A stretch of DNA of 12,548 nucleotides from an uncultured Clostridia bacterium (GTDB lineage: Bacteria; Bacillota; Clostridia; Lachnospirales; Lachnospiraceae), in NCBI GenBank assembly GCA_946186175.1, contig CAMHMG010000071.1, forward strand, positions 1-12,548, given 5' to 3'. The notes below the pieces were generated by a model. The model saw only the letters and a program-made list of their open reading frames with translations. It made no database searches and was not told where the DNA came from. Positions 1-8,717 of the stretch are shown in pieces (the stretch's first letter is position 1; every line of letters starts with the position of its first letter). The translations under genes and the position numbers were made by a program.

Positions 1-1634
1 GCCATAATTGCTTCGATTTTGTAAAACAAAAGACTTTTTTCCTGTGAGCCAATAATCCATTCGTAATATTTATCAATTTGTTTATTTAAAAACCTACTAT
101 TAAGTTCTCTTTCTATTGTCTCGAAGGATAGAGGCAATACCATTTTCTTCAATTCCAAAATTGCAAATATAATGTTAAGAACATTATTCCCAATAATTGA
201 AATAACAGTTTTTGCCAAGTTTTCCATATCAACTGTATTCTCTACTACACCGCTTTGCTCTAACAATATAACAACATCATCCGTATCCAAAGCCGGCATA
301 TTATGATATGTAATACTATTATTATCTTTCATCCAAGACGGATACCCATCATTTATAGGCTGCCCGACCAAAACAAAATAAAAATCATCTCCAATTTCCT
401 CCGGTCTTGGTAACTGTGATAAAAATGAATTTCGTGCATCTTTTGATCTAGCTGCATGATCTAAACCATCTATAAAAAAATAACAAGGTCTTCCTATGCA
501 TTTTGCATATTCCGGCAGAAAATGAATTACCGTTTCCCGCATTTCAGAAGCAGACATAAATTGGTATATAAGCGGAAATTTTACAACAGATAATATATTA
601 TTCTCTTCAAATTTCTTCTTAAGCTGGACTAGGATACTTCTCCATAAAATATTTCCCAAATAAAAGCCTTCATCGTCACTATATGAACCATCTGCTTTAT
701 TTACAGGAAGATATGTGTAAAACCTAAAATCAACTATAGACTCTTTCATCTGTGATATATAACTTATAAAATTTGTTTTTCCACACCCCGGCAAGCCTTC
801 CAAAAATATAATATGATTATCACTCTTTTTAATGCTATCTATAAAGGTCTCAGCGAATCGTTGTCTCGAAGGAAGTATCGGCTTTTCTGGGCATAGTTCA
901 TATGAAGGAATATCCGGCTCAGTATAACATAATGCTCCATATACATTTTCTCTTGTTATTTCCTGTTTTTCTCGTCTTGATGTTGCCCATATTTTCAATT
1001 TAGAAAGAAGGCTATTTAAGCAAAACTCTATCGCATCACTATTATCTGTCCCCAGTATTTCATTTATCTTCAAACGTATTTTTTCTTCCACATCAACAAG
1101 ACACGACTCTTTTCTAAATGAGAAGATTTTAGTAAAACTCGCTGCCTCATTTGAATCTAACTTTTTCTCCAAATTTTTCTTATACCATTCAATAGCATTC
1201 TGCTCGTTGTGATTTGTTGAAGAATAATTATAATCATCCTGCAAGCACGGAAATACCTTGGAAATAAAGTCATCCATCGAACACTTTCCATCTGTTTTCT
1301 GCGTACCCCATTTTTTATTTGTTACAATTTGAATACCTTTAAAGTTGTAATTATCTTTATTATTCTTCCATTCTAAAGCCAACTCGTTCAGCAAAGACTT
1401 TTCTCCAGAAGAAAAAAAAGAATATGTAAAATTTGAATCCGTATCTGTATGTTTTACTTGAATATTTAAAATGCTTTTATCACTATAATTTACTACTACA
1501 TCATCTAATGCTTGAAATTCAGTTGATTGCAGCACTACAGATTCAATAGATGAATCTTGTAACATATTCAAGCATTCTAATATTCCTATTTCCCATTCAA
1601 ACCAATAAGGTGTACCAATTCCTGAGTTATACAT
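1..1634 (-). CDS. Cap4-like nuclease fused to STAND/NACHT-like P-loop NTPase, Avs-type defence candidate (3' end outside window)
   Basis: The frame runs open from an ATG at 1634 to the window edge, giving 544 residues with the C-terminus missing. Residues 1-110 look like a DUF4297/Cap4 PD-(D/E)xK nuclease: E39, D44-D45 in a hydrophobic strand, then QVKH at 59-62 with K61 as the likely catalytic lysine. Residues about 275-500 form a P-loop NTPase: Walker A GLPGCGKT at 280-287, Walker B FFIDGLDH at 386-393, and VLVGQP at 421-426 in the sensor position. The GLD form of Walker B is typical of STAND/NACHT proteins. In that family an N-terminal effector nuclease is switched on when a C-terminal domain senses a phage product; the sensor would lie beyond base 1. 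The ATG overlaps the stop of the preceding gene (ATGTATAA) and follows a GAGGAG ribosome site inside that gene, so the two are probably translationally coupled. The assignment rests on motifs read by eye. A KAP-type or other nuclease-NTPase is the alternative. Confidence 0.75.
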   Translation of the reverse strand, partial: MYNSGIGTPYWFEWEIGILECLNMLQDSSIESVVLQSTEFQALDDVVVNYSDKSILNIQVKHTDTDSNFTYSFFSSGEKSLLNELALEWKNNKDNYNFKGIQIVTNKKWGTQKTDGKCSMDDFISKVFPCLQDDYNYSSTNHNEQNAIEWYKKNLEKKLDSNEAASFTKIFSFRKESCLVDVEEKIRLKINEILGTDNSDAIEFCLNSLLSKLKIWATSRREKQEITRENVYGALCYTEPDIPSYELCPEKPILPSRQRFAETFIDSIKKSDNHIIFLEGLPGCGKTNFISYISQMKESIVDFRFYTYLPVNKADGSYSDDEGFYLGNILWRSILVQLKKKFEENNILSVVKFPLIYQFMSASEMRETVIHFLPEYAKCIGRPCYFFIDGLDHAARSKDARNSFLSQLPRPEEIGDDFYFVLVGQPINDGYPSWMKDNNSITYHNMPALDTDDVVILLEQSGVVENTVDMENLAKTVISIIGNNVLNIIFAILELKKMVLPLSFETIERELNSRFLNKQIDKYYEWIIGSQEKSLLFYKIEAIM

Positions 1635-2286
1635 GTTTCTCCTCAATTTTTTTCAAAGCAAAATCACATAATTGATAACAATACGTATCAACTTCTTCAG
1701 CAGTCATATTTATATGGTATCCATTTACAAGTGAATCAAACAAATAATTTACCTCTTCGTAGTAATCTTTGTTATAAAAATCAACTCCAAATAATTTATT
1801 TAGGCATCGTACCATTTGGGATAATTCTTTATAATTTACTGGAAGAACATAATCGATTTTGTCATCAATAATCTTCTTCATCAGCTTCTCATTTCCTACA
1901 ATTTTTGAGGCTATGTTTATAAAACCACCACAATTTTCAAAAGCTTCCCAATCACACAAGAACTGCCAACGAATGAAAAACATGCTCCAAACCATCACTG
2001 GTTCGGTTTGTATATTATATGGCACCAATTCCTTCTTTAACTCATCTTCTAGGCAATTATAAGTTCCTTCAAGCAAAGCTATATCGTTTTTTCTCACATC
2101 AATTGGATAAAAAGCGCCTTTATCATCACACATTATGTAACCAATTATTCTGTAATATTTCTCAATAACACTTATAGCATCTCTAGTAAAAAAAACGGTT
2201 CCAACAACTAAATCATCATTAAAATTTGAGGTGTCCAATTTTCTAAAGCAACGCTTATAGTCATCGAAAACTGCTATTAAACACAT
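1627..2286 (-). CDS. Uncharacterised 219-residue protein coupled to the nuclease-NTPase
   Basis: I do not recognise this family. The protein is soluble-looking, rich in aromatic and acidic residues and predicted largely helical. It has no signal peptide, no clear membrane span and no enzyme motif I can name. Patches worth noting are WSMFFIRWQF at about 99-108 and a C-terminal helix ending KKIEEKHV. The frame extends to an ATG at 2304, but that codon has no ribosome site. The ATG at 2286 is preceded by GGAGAAAGGTGAAC, so I start there. Its last codons contain the ribosome site and start codon of the nuclease-NTPase gene (8-bp overlap), which points to a fixed stoichiometry or a partner role such as sensor, adaptor or inhibitor. 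It begins 97 bp after hsdR in an AT-rich gap where I see neither a convincing terminator nor a convincing promoter, so read-through from hsdR is possible. Confidence 0.8.
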   Translation of the reverse strand: MCLIAVFDDYKRCFRKLDTSNFNDDLVVGTVFFTRDAISVIEKYYRIIGYIMCDDKGAFYPIDVRKNDIALLEGTYNCLEDELKKELVPYNIQTEPVMVWSMFFIRWQFLCDWEAFENCGGFINIASKIVGNEKLMKKIIDDKIDYVLPVNYKELSQMVRCLNKLFGVDFYNKDYYEEVNYLFDSLVNGYHINMTAEEVDTYCYQLCDFALKKIEEKHV

Positions 2287-2383
2287 GAGTTCACCTTTCT
2301 CCATAAAATATATTTGGTAAAGCGTCTATCTTAAAATAGGTTAATCAATACTTTTACAATAGTTTATTATATTTATTTTCATG

Positions 2384-5300
2384 CTATGCCGCCTGCTTAT
2401 AGTGCATATAAATATGTTCGTATATAGCCTTCCGGTATACTTCCAGCCTATCGAACATACTATCAGGGATATCCTCATAAAGCACATTTCTAATCAGAAT
2501 ATCTACAGCAGCCCTTGTCTCTTGCTTATCGGTCCAGTGATCCAAACCTGAAATCCGCTCTTTGATCTTCTTCAAAAGGTCCTTTGACATTTTTTTTATC
2601 TTATCAATGTCACTCTTTGACAGATTATCCGAGAATAGCAGATCATAAATCGACAGTTCTTCATCACTGCTAAATCCCTCACGGACATATCTCTGTTCTT
2701 CTTCCGACATACTCTTTGCAAGATTCATCAGTTCCATAAAGGTCTTTTCAATCGTGTAACGATCCTGCTCAGCATTATAGGTCTCAATAATACCCATGTA
2801 CCGATCATAATAGTCCACGCGTGACGGATTCACGGACATCATCTTAGACAGGTGTTCCTGCACCAGATCGTTCAAATCCTTAATCATCAGATTCTTTCTC
2901 TTTACTTTCGCAAACTCTGCCGCCAGCAAATCAAAATCAATCTGGCTGATATCAAATCTTCTGGATTCAACTAAACCATCACCTTCCTGATGTTCAATCT
3001 CCACATTTTCATTGATGATATTATTAATCTCCACCATCAGATCTGTAGTATCAATATGTTTTCTCTTCTTTTGCATCTCACGAAAGATTGCACATATTGC
3101 ATCTGTTTGTTCTCGTACATCTTGTGTTATATCGTCACGATTAAGGTACTTAATTAATCTGTTAATCTCATTTGCATATGTATCAAAAGACTTCTTCATC
3201 TCAGCATCAGAGCACATTGCCTCTGCCCCATCCTTAAGCAAAGCCATCTTTTTGAAATTCTCTGCCTTAATCAAATCATCTAATTCAAAATCATTATCTG
3301 ATAATAACTGCTTTGCATCTGCTGCAGCCCTTACGATCTGTCCAATCAGCTCATCCTTATCAACCGTCGGATCAATCTGAGTTTTTCCTTCCTTATTAGC
3401 CGTATAGTCATTAAGTGCCTTCTTCAGTGCACCTACAATTCCTATGTAATCAATAATGAGTCCATTGCTCTTACCCGCCGCCACACGGTTTGCCCTTGCT
3501 ATCGTCTGCATTAGAGTATGTGCTTTCAGTGGTTTATCCAGATACAGGCATGAAAGAGTCTTTACATCAAAACCGGTCAGCCACATTGCACAGACAAATA
3601 CAACACGGAAGTTGCTGTCAGAATCCTTGAACTCTTTATCCAGCTCCCTTTTCTCCATCTTTGTCCTATGTGGCAGGATATCCAAATCCCACTTCTTAAA
3701 AGTCTGAATCTCATTCTGCTCCTGGCTAATAACCACGCACATCTCAGTATCTTTCATCCATTTGAGCTTTCTAGTAAACTCCATTTGCTCTTGATCGGAT
3801 GAAGTTGCAGCTATTCGCTGCTCCAAGGATTTAATTTCTTCATTCCAGTATTCTTGCACATAATTGTACATGCGAACACAGGTCACCTTATTAAGGCAGA
3901 CAAACATGGCCTTACCCGTAGTCCACAGATCGCTATAATGCCCAACAAAATCCTTAGCAATAGCACGAAGTCGTGGTTCTGCCGTAAGAAGGTGAACTTC
4001 TTTTTCAAACTCATGCATAACCTTTTCAGCCTGCTCCGGATTCAAATCAGCCTCTTCTATAGCATCAAGAATCTTATCTGTTATATCCGGATTCTTGATT
4101 TCTTTTATCTTATCGCCACGATTCTCATAATAGAGTGGAACCGTAGCCTTATCCTCCACAGCACGCTTGAAATCATATACAGAGATATAACCACCGAATG
4201 TTCTTGCCGTGATCTCATTAGAAGACAGCAGCGGCGTTCCTGTAAATCCGATACGAGATGCAGTAGGAAGCAGCTTCTCAATATTATCTGCAAATATGCC
4301 ATACTGACTACGATGGGCTTCATCTGAAATAATCAAAATATCGTGATCCGGATAAATCGGTGGCTCATCCGGCTTATTAAACTTCTGTATCAGTGTAAAG
4401 ATAAAGCTCGGATTTCCCTTCAGCTTATTTACCAGGTCCGTTCCACTAGTAGCCACAAACTTCTTACCTTCCGTTTTACCAAGCAACCCACAAGCTTCAT
4501 AGGTACCACATATCTGCTTATTCAGCTCATCACGGTCAGTCAGCACAACAATGGTCGGAGAACCTGGAAACTTCCTGCGAATCTTTTGTGACAAGAACAG
4601 CATCGAATAGCTCTTTCCGGATCCTTGGGTATGCCAGAAAACACCCAGCTTTCCCTCGCGTAGCTTTCTTTCCTCATAAGCCTTTACAGCTTCATTTACA
4701 CCTAGGTATTGATGGTTCCTAGCCAGAATCTTTACAGTCTTTCCATCGGAATGATCATACAGGATAAAGTTTTCATACAGATCAAGGAAGTTCTCTTTCT
4801 TACAGATACCACGTAGCATAGTTTCAAGAGCAACACTTCCCTCATCATCCTCATGTAATCTCTTCCATTCATGGAAAAACTCATACTTACTGCCAAGTGT
4901 TCCGACCTTTGCTTCCATACCGTTTGAAAGCATCAGAAATGCATTGTAATAAAACAGGAACGGTATTGTATCTTGATAATCAGTATAGTTATCAGTGTAG
5001 GCATTCTGAACATCTACATCATTACGTTTAAGCTCGATAAATAATAGCGGAAGACCATTTACAAAGCCCACAATATCGGTGCGGCGACGATACAAATCAC
5101 CGTGAATCTTAAGCTCCTTTACCGCAAGGAAATGATTATTATCAGGATTATTAAAATCGATTACAACAGCTTTCTTCTCTTCTGTCTTGCCATTAGGTTT
5201 CTTAACCTTCACCGGAATACCATCACGGATCATAAAGTATTTCTCTTCATTGATCTGCAAAAGAGATGCAGAAGACAAATATGATGAAAGCGTCTGCTGA

Positions 5301-5524
5301 GCCTCCACAACTTGTGCATCATTGATCCATGGATTCAGCTTCTTAAGAGCCTTATCAAAATATCTCCACAGAACGATTTCATGATAATCCTTCCTGCCAA
5401 GAGTACCGCTCTCACCTAACACTTCCTGATTATAAGCAAAGACGACATCCCACCCCAACTCATCATGCATAAGAGCAGCCGCACTGTCTTGAACTAAAAC
5501 ATTTTCAGAATATTCATATTTCAT
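2384..5524 (-). CDS. hsdR: Type I restriction endonuclease, R (motor and nuclease) subunit
   Basis: This 1046-residue subunit translocates DNA using ATP and cuts it when the M2S core meets an unmethylated site. The order of domains is clear. A PD-(D/E)xK nuclease has D150 and ELK at 164-166. An SF2 helicase follows with Walker A QGSGKS at 300-305, DEAH at 401-404, TGTP at 428-431 and motif VI QTIARANR at 673-680. A helical C-terminal region for binding the methylase core completes the chain. Length is close to the roughly 1040 residues of EcoR124I-type subunits, so it looks full length and all motifs needed for activity are present. The start ATG is preceded by GAGGAGG at a good distance. The gene lies 43 bp after hsdS and closes the hsdM-hsdS-hsdR unit. 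Base composition looks less AT-rich than in the genes on its left. Confidence 0.97.
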   Translation of the reverse strand: MKYEYSENVLVQDSAAALMHDELGWDVVFAYNQEVLGESGTLGRKDYHEIVLWRYFDKALKKLNPWINDAQVVEAQQTLSSYLSSASLLQINEEKYFMIRDGIPVKVKKPNGKTEEKKAVVIDFNNPDNNHFLAVKELKIHGDLYRRRTDIVGFVNGLPLLFIELKRNDVDVQNAYTDNYTDYQDTIPFLFYYNAFLMLSNGMEAKVGTLGSKYEFFHEWKRLHEDDEGSVALETMLRGICKKENFLDLYENFILYDHSDGKTVKILARNHQYLGVNEAVKAYEERKLREGKLGVFWHTQGSGKSYSMLFLSQKIRRKFPGSPTIVVLTDRDELNKQICGTYEACGLLGKTEGKKFVATSGTDLVNKLKGNPSFIFTLIQKFNKPDEPPIYPDHDILIISDEAHRSQYGIFADNIEKLLPTASRIGFTGTPLLSSNEITARTFGGYISVYDFKRAVEDKATVPLYYENRGDKIKEIKNPDITDKILDAIEEADLNPEQAEKVMHEFEKEVHLLTAEPRLRAIAKDFVGHYSDLWTTGKAMFVCLNKVTCVRMYNYVQEYWNEEIKSLEQRIAATSSDQEQMEFTRKLKWMKDTEMCVVISQEQNEIQTFKKWDLDILPHRTKMEKRELDKEFKDSDSNFRVVFVCAMWLTGFDVKTLSCLYLDKPLKAHTLMQTIARANRVAAGKSNGLIIDYIGIVGALKKALNDYTANKEGKTQIDPTVDKDELIGQIVRAAADAKQLLSDNDFELDDLIKAENFKKMALLKDGAEAMCSDAEMKKSFDTYANEINRLIKYLNRDDITQDVREQTDAICAIFREMQKKRKHIDTTDLMVEINNIINENVEIEHQEGDGLVESRRFDISQIDFDLLAAEFAKVKRKNLMIKDLNDLVQEHLSKMMSVNPSRVDYYDRYMGIIETYNAEQDRYTIEKTFMELMNLAKSMSEEEQRYVREGFSSDEELSIYDLLFSDNLSKSDIDKIKKMSKDLLKKIKERISGLDHWTDKQETRAAVDILIRNVLYEDIPDSMFDRLEVYRKAIYEHIYMHYKQAA

Positions 5525-5567
5525 AAAGGATGCCCTCCTCGTAAACGATTTAAGGTTTATACTAACC

Positions 5568-6785
5568 TCACAGTTCTATTTCTCCAGACATCAGCTTTGG
5601 AAGCAAACGGTCTCGCGCTTCCGAAAGACGCATATTGACTAAACTCAAACCATATATTTTGTCGTATATCGAGGTGCAAAATGTCTGATACCTTTTTACA
5701 AGTTCTTCATCCGGATATAATATTTCTATCCTTTCAAACTTTGATTTATTAACATTTGTCATTGTAGCTCCATTACTACCAACTCCATCCAGTAATTCTT
5801 TAAGTCTTTTCATTGATGCGTACATATAATATAGATTACTCTGATCTTTTAATATTAAAGAATTAATCTGTTGATTGGTTTGGCAATCTGCCACTGCAAT
5901 ATTAACAAGTCCAACTGTAGCAATACACGACACCATTATAGAATTCTTTGGAATGAATTTATTACTTTGACTTGTTGCTCCTTGTTTTGACAGTGTTGTC
6001 TCGGTTACTATCGGAAATACAACACCATGCATATCAGGTATCTTTACAAATGGTATTCCTCCGCCATAATATTCTGATTTTGAGGTTGATGGTGTTTTCC
6101 CTGTTACAACTTCTCCAAAACTTGAAACTGGTCTAAATGACCACCCCTCTGGCACACCATCTACAATCTCCACATTCTCATGCCCAGGGAATTTAAGGTC
6201 AACAAACCATTCCTTATATAGCCTCTGTGCTGCTTCCTCTAGTAGTTTGATTTGTTTTTGGTTATTGTCTATGTACTTCTCATAACTAAACAACACATCT
6301 GCAATCTTTATTTGTGTTTCATAGTTAGGAACTTTCAGTGTATGCGAAGCTAATCTACCTTGGCTTAAGTTCTGTATATTTGCACCAACTGCTGTCCCTG
6401 ACATTGCTCGTCTAAACAATTTACTCTTAAAATAATATGTAAAGAAAATCGGATTATACTCTTGTTTGTTTATCAACCTACAGCGTATACAGAATCCTGA
6501 ATATGTTAATGGTATAGATACGTCGTCAATTAACATGCACCGACCAACCAATTCTTTATTTCCATTAGAACGTACAAAAACGATATCATCTTTTTCAAGA
6601 TAATCATTTTGACGTACTATTTCTTTTTTCACTTCAGCCAACTCTTCATATGGAGGAAAAAACCTATTTCCAAAGTTCAAAACACCAATCAGTCTAATCC
6701 CCTTTGCATAAGCGGTCTTATCAAAATTAATCCCATTGCTGAATTCTGCAATATCTCCAAGTTTTACAATATTCCATTCCCTCAT
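5568..6785 (-). CDS. hsdS: Type I restriction-modification specificity subunit
   Basis: The 405-residue subunit binds a bipartite DNA target and fixes the specificity of both methylation and cleavage. It shows the classic two-fold plan. The first target-recognition domain spans about 1-153 (opening WNIVKLGDIAEFSNG). The first spacer helix, about 155-195, ends in the conserved LLEEAAQRLYKEWFVDLKFP. The second recognition domain covers about 212-357 (opening VPEGWSFRPVSSFGEVVTGKTP). A second spacer helix ends with the usual ARDRLLPKLMSGEIEL. The ATG overlaps the hsdM stop as ATGA and is preceded by AAGGAG, so translation is coupled. Both recognition domains look intact. The recognised sequence cannot be deduced from the protein by eye. 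No second hsdS, half-gene or recombinase lies nearby, so there is no sign of the shuffling seen in phase-variable systems. Confidence 0.96.
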   Translation of the reverse strand: MREWNIVKLGDIAEFSNGINFDKTAYAKGIRLIGVLNFGNRFFPPYEELAEVKKEIVRQNDYLEKDDIVFVRSNGNKELVGRCMLIDDVSIPLTYSGFCIRCRLINKQEYNPIFFTYYFKSKLFRRAMSGTAVGANIQNLSQGRLASHTLKVPNYETQIKIADVLFSYEKYIDNNQKQIKLLEEAAQRLYKEWFVDLKFPGHENVEIVDGVPEGWSFRPVSSFGEVVTGKTPSTSKSEYYGGGIPFVKIPDMHGVVFPIVTETTLSKQGATSQSNKFIPKNSIMVSCIATVGLVNIAVADCQTNQQINSLILKDQSNLYYMYASMKRLKELLDGVGSNGATMTNVNKSKFERIEILYPDEELVKRYQTFCTSIYDKIYGLSLVNMRLSEARDRLLPKLMSGEIEL

Positions 6786-8638
6786 AGTCCCATCTCCTTC
6801 ATATTTTTAGAGATGGTACCCATCAGCTGATTACTTTCCGATTGAAGCTTCAGCAGCTCTTCGTGGATCTCACCCATTCTCTCATGGAAATCCACACCAT
6901 CATCCTCTATTGGAGCCACACCTACATATGCACCAGGAGTCAGTGACCAACCCTTCTCTTCTATTGATACCGCATCAGCTTCATCTGCTTTATTCTCTGT
7001 TGTTGTGTATGCGATCTTACAAAGCCCCGGTACATCCTGATACTCACCTTCGCCAAATTTCTCAAATAACCACACTGCTTCTTTTGCCACTGTAAGCTGT
7101 TCTTCTTGTTCTACTATTTTCTCATCATATCCTGCCTGTGTTTTTTTCTTATCCTTCTTATCAGCTTTTTTTACAGCTGCCTTCGCCTCATCACGAAGCT
7201 TTTGAATCTTTTCTTCCTGTTTAGTCTTTATCTCTTCAAAATCACCGTTACCAAGCACATCATGATACTCTTCAAGCAAAGCCTTGTAGTTATCAATATC
7301 ACCACGATAGAGCCATACAATTGCATTCATATTCTTAAGCTGCCAATCACTCCACTCATTCAATGTACGATCCACAACTGTGAAGTAATTTCTAGCATCT
7401 ATAAATAAAACCTTGTTTTTAAGTTCTTCCTTCTTGCCTTTATCAAAGAACCATAAGCTACACGGCAGACTCTTCGTGTAGAAGAAATTATTACCAACAC
7501 TGATCATCACATCTACATGACCAGTCTTAACTAACTGCTCTCTGATATCTTTATCTTTTCCCTGGCTATCTGTAGCAGAAGAAGCCATAACAAATCCCGC
7601 TCTTCCAGTTACATTAAGATATGCATAGAAATATGAGATCCACAGATAGTTTGCATTGCCGATCTCATTTGACTTGTTCACGCCAGGAAGCCCAAAAGGA
7701 AGTCTTCCTGCATTCTGAGCCGCTTCAGCCTTTACCTTATCAACATTAAATGGCGGATTGGCCATCACATAATCACAGCATCCAGCTAGATTATGAGCAT
7801 CATTATAAAAAGTATTAGCTTCATTACCAGACTTGATTACACCAGTCAAGCCATGAACCGCCATATTCATAAGACAGAGCTGAGCATTATACTCCACTTT
7901 CTCCTGCCCATAAAAAGTCATCGCCTTATTAGCCGACATCCCCTTGCTGTTTACAAAATCACCGGATTGAACAAACATACCCCCACTACCACAGGCAATG
8001 TCCGCAAGCACACCAGAAGTCGGTTCTAGAATATTCACAATCATTTTTACCAACGACTTAGGCGTAAAGAACACACCATCATCAGAAGCAACTACCGGAG
8101 CGAACTTACTTAGGAAATACTCATAGATGCGTCCGATCACATCACCGCCAACATCATCAAGAGCATTATTGTTAAAGATTCGAAGTAACTCCGCCAATAA
8201 ATCATCAGCAAAATTCGTATATTCTTTTGGAAGAACACCAGCTAATTGTTCAGACTGTGCCTCAACCAATTCCATCGCATGATTAACAACTTCACCTAAG
8301 CTGTTCATCGGCTGACCACTTTCAGAAACAATATTGGCCGCCTTGATATCCTCCGGCAGATTAACCAGATAAGAATACTGTGCCTCCTTTGGAAGATAAA
8401 GTGCACTCTTTTCAGCAAAATCAGAAGCCTCTACAGGCATAACACGACCATTCCTGACCGGTCTGTTCTTAAGAATCTCATCCTCTACCTTCTTATATCT
8501 GCTATATGCATATCTAAGAAAAAGCAAGCCCAACACTGGCATACAGTACTGTTGAGAAGTCAGCTTGGATCCTTGACGTAATAAATCCGCAGCTTCCCAA
8601 AGGTCTGCCTCCAACTTTTTAATGCTCTTGTTGTCCAT
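6782..8638 (-). CDS. hsdM: Type I restriction-modification DNA adenine-N6 methyltransferase subunit
   Basis: The 618-residue methylase transfers a methyl group from S-adenosylmethionine to adenine in the site chosen by HsdS, and forms the M2S core with it. The helical HsdM N-terminal domain occupies about 1-150. The catalytic domain has motif I DIACGSGG at 213-220 (cofactor binding) and motif IV NPPF at 294-297 (adenine-N6 catalysis), with FFTPKSLVKMIV just before motif I as usual. Residues about 468-525 are an unusually charged, lysine- and glutamate-rich stretch likely to form a coiled coil, and the C-terminus is again helical; this makes it longer than the roughly 520 residues of EcoR124I HsdM. 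The start ATG follows GGAGG at good spacing. The 79-bp gap to the radical-SAM-like gene upstream shows no convincing promoter, so transcription may continue from the TcmP module. The stop codon overlaps the hsdS start. Confidence 0.97.
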   Translation of the reverse strand: MDNKSIKKLEADLWEAADLLRQGSKLTSQQYCMPVLGLLFLRYAYSRYKKVEDEILKNRPVRNGRVMPVEASDFAEKSALYLPKEAQYSYLVNLPEDIKAANIVSESGQPMNSLGEVVNHAMELVEAQSEQLAGVLPKEYTNFADDLLAELLRIFNNNALDDVGGDVIGRIYEYFLSKFAPVVASDDGVFFTPKSLVKMIVNILEPTSGVLADIACGSGGMFVQSGDFVNSKGMSANKAMTFYGQEKVEYNAQLCLMNMAVHGLTGVIKSGNEANTFYNDAHNLAGCCDYVMANPPFNVDKVKAEAAQNAGRLPFGLPGVNKSNEIGNANYLWISYFYAYLNVTGRAGFVMASSATDSQGKDKDIREQLVKTGHVDVMISVGNNFFYTKSLPCSLWFFDKGKKEELKNKVLFIDARNYFTVVDRTLNEWSDWQLKNMNAIVWLYRGDIDNYKALLEEYHDVLGNGDFEEIKTKQEEKIQKLRDEAKAAVKKADKKDKKKTQAGYDEKIVEQEEQLTVAKEAVWLFEKFGEGEYQDVPGLCKIAYTTTENKADEADAVSIEEKGWSLTPGAYVGVAPIEDDGVDFHERMGEIHEELLKLQSESNQLMGTISKNMKEMGL

Positions 8639-8717
8639 TGTCTTTCCTCCAATCGTTTATCTCAGTGGAGCTTTTACTCCATCATTATCTATTCTTTATG
8701 CCATTCTAAAAACGGAC

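Noticed and set aside
2287..2383. Promoter TTGTAA-17-TTTTAA in front of the 219-residue gene
   Set aside because: Matches both consensus boxes poorly in DNA where such matches are expected by chance.
3012..3380. Plus-strand open frame of 122 codons inside hsdR
   Set aside because: Antisense shadow of hsdR with serine/leucine-rich low-complexity content and no ribosome site; the hsdR frame has all expected motifs.
3854..4327. Plus-strand open frame of 157 codons inside hsdR
   Set aside because: Lies across the helicase motifs of hsdR on the other strand and resembles no protein; coincidental.
5568..6785. Phase-variable hsdS by inversion
   Set aside because: A single intact hsdS; no second copy, half-gene, inverted-repeat pair or recombinase in the window.
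8666..8681. Hairpin TGGAG/CTCCA in the gap before hsdM, considered as a terminator or attenuator
   Set aside because: Only five base pairs and no T-run after it; too weak to claim.
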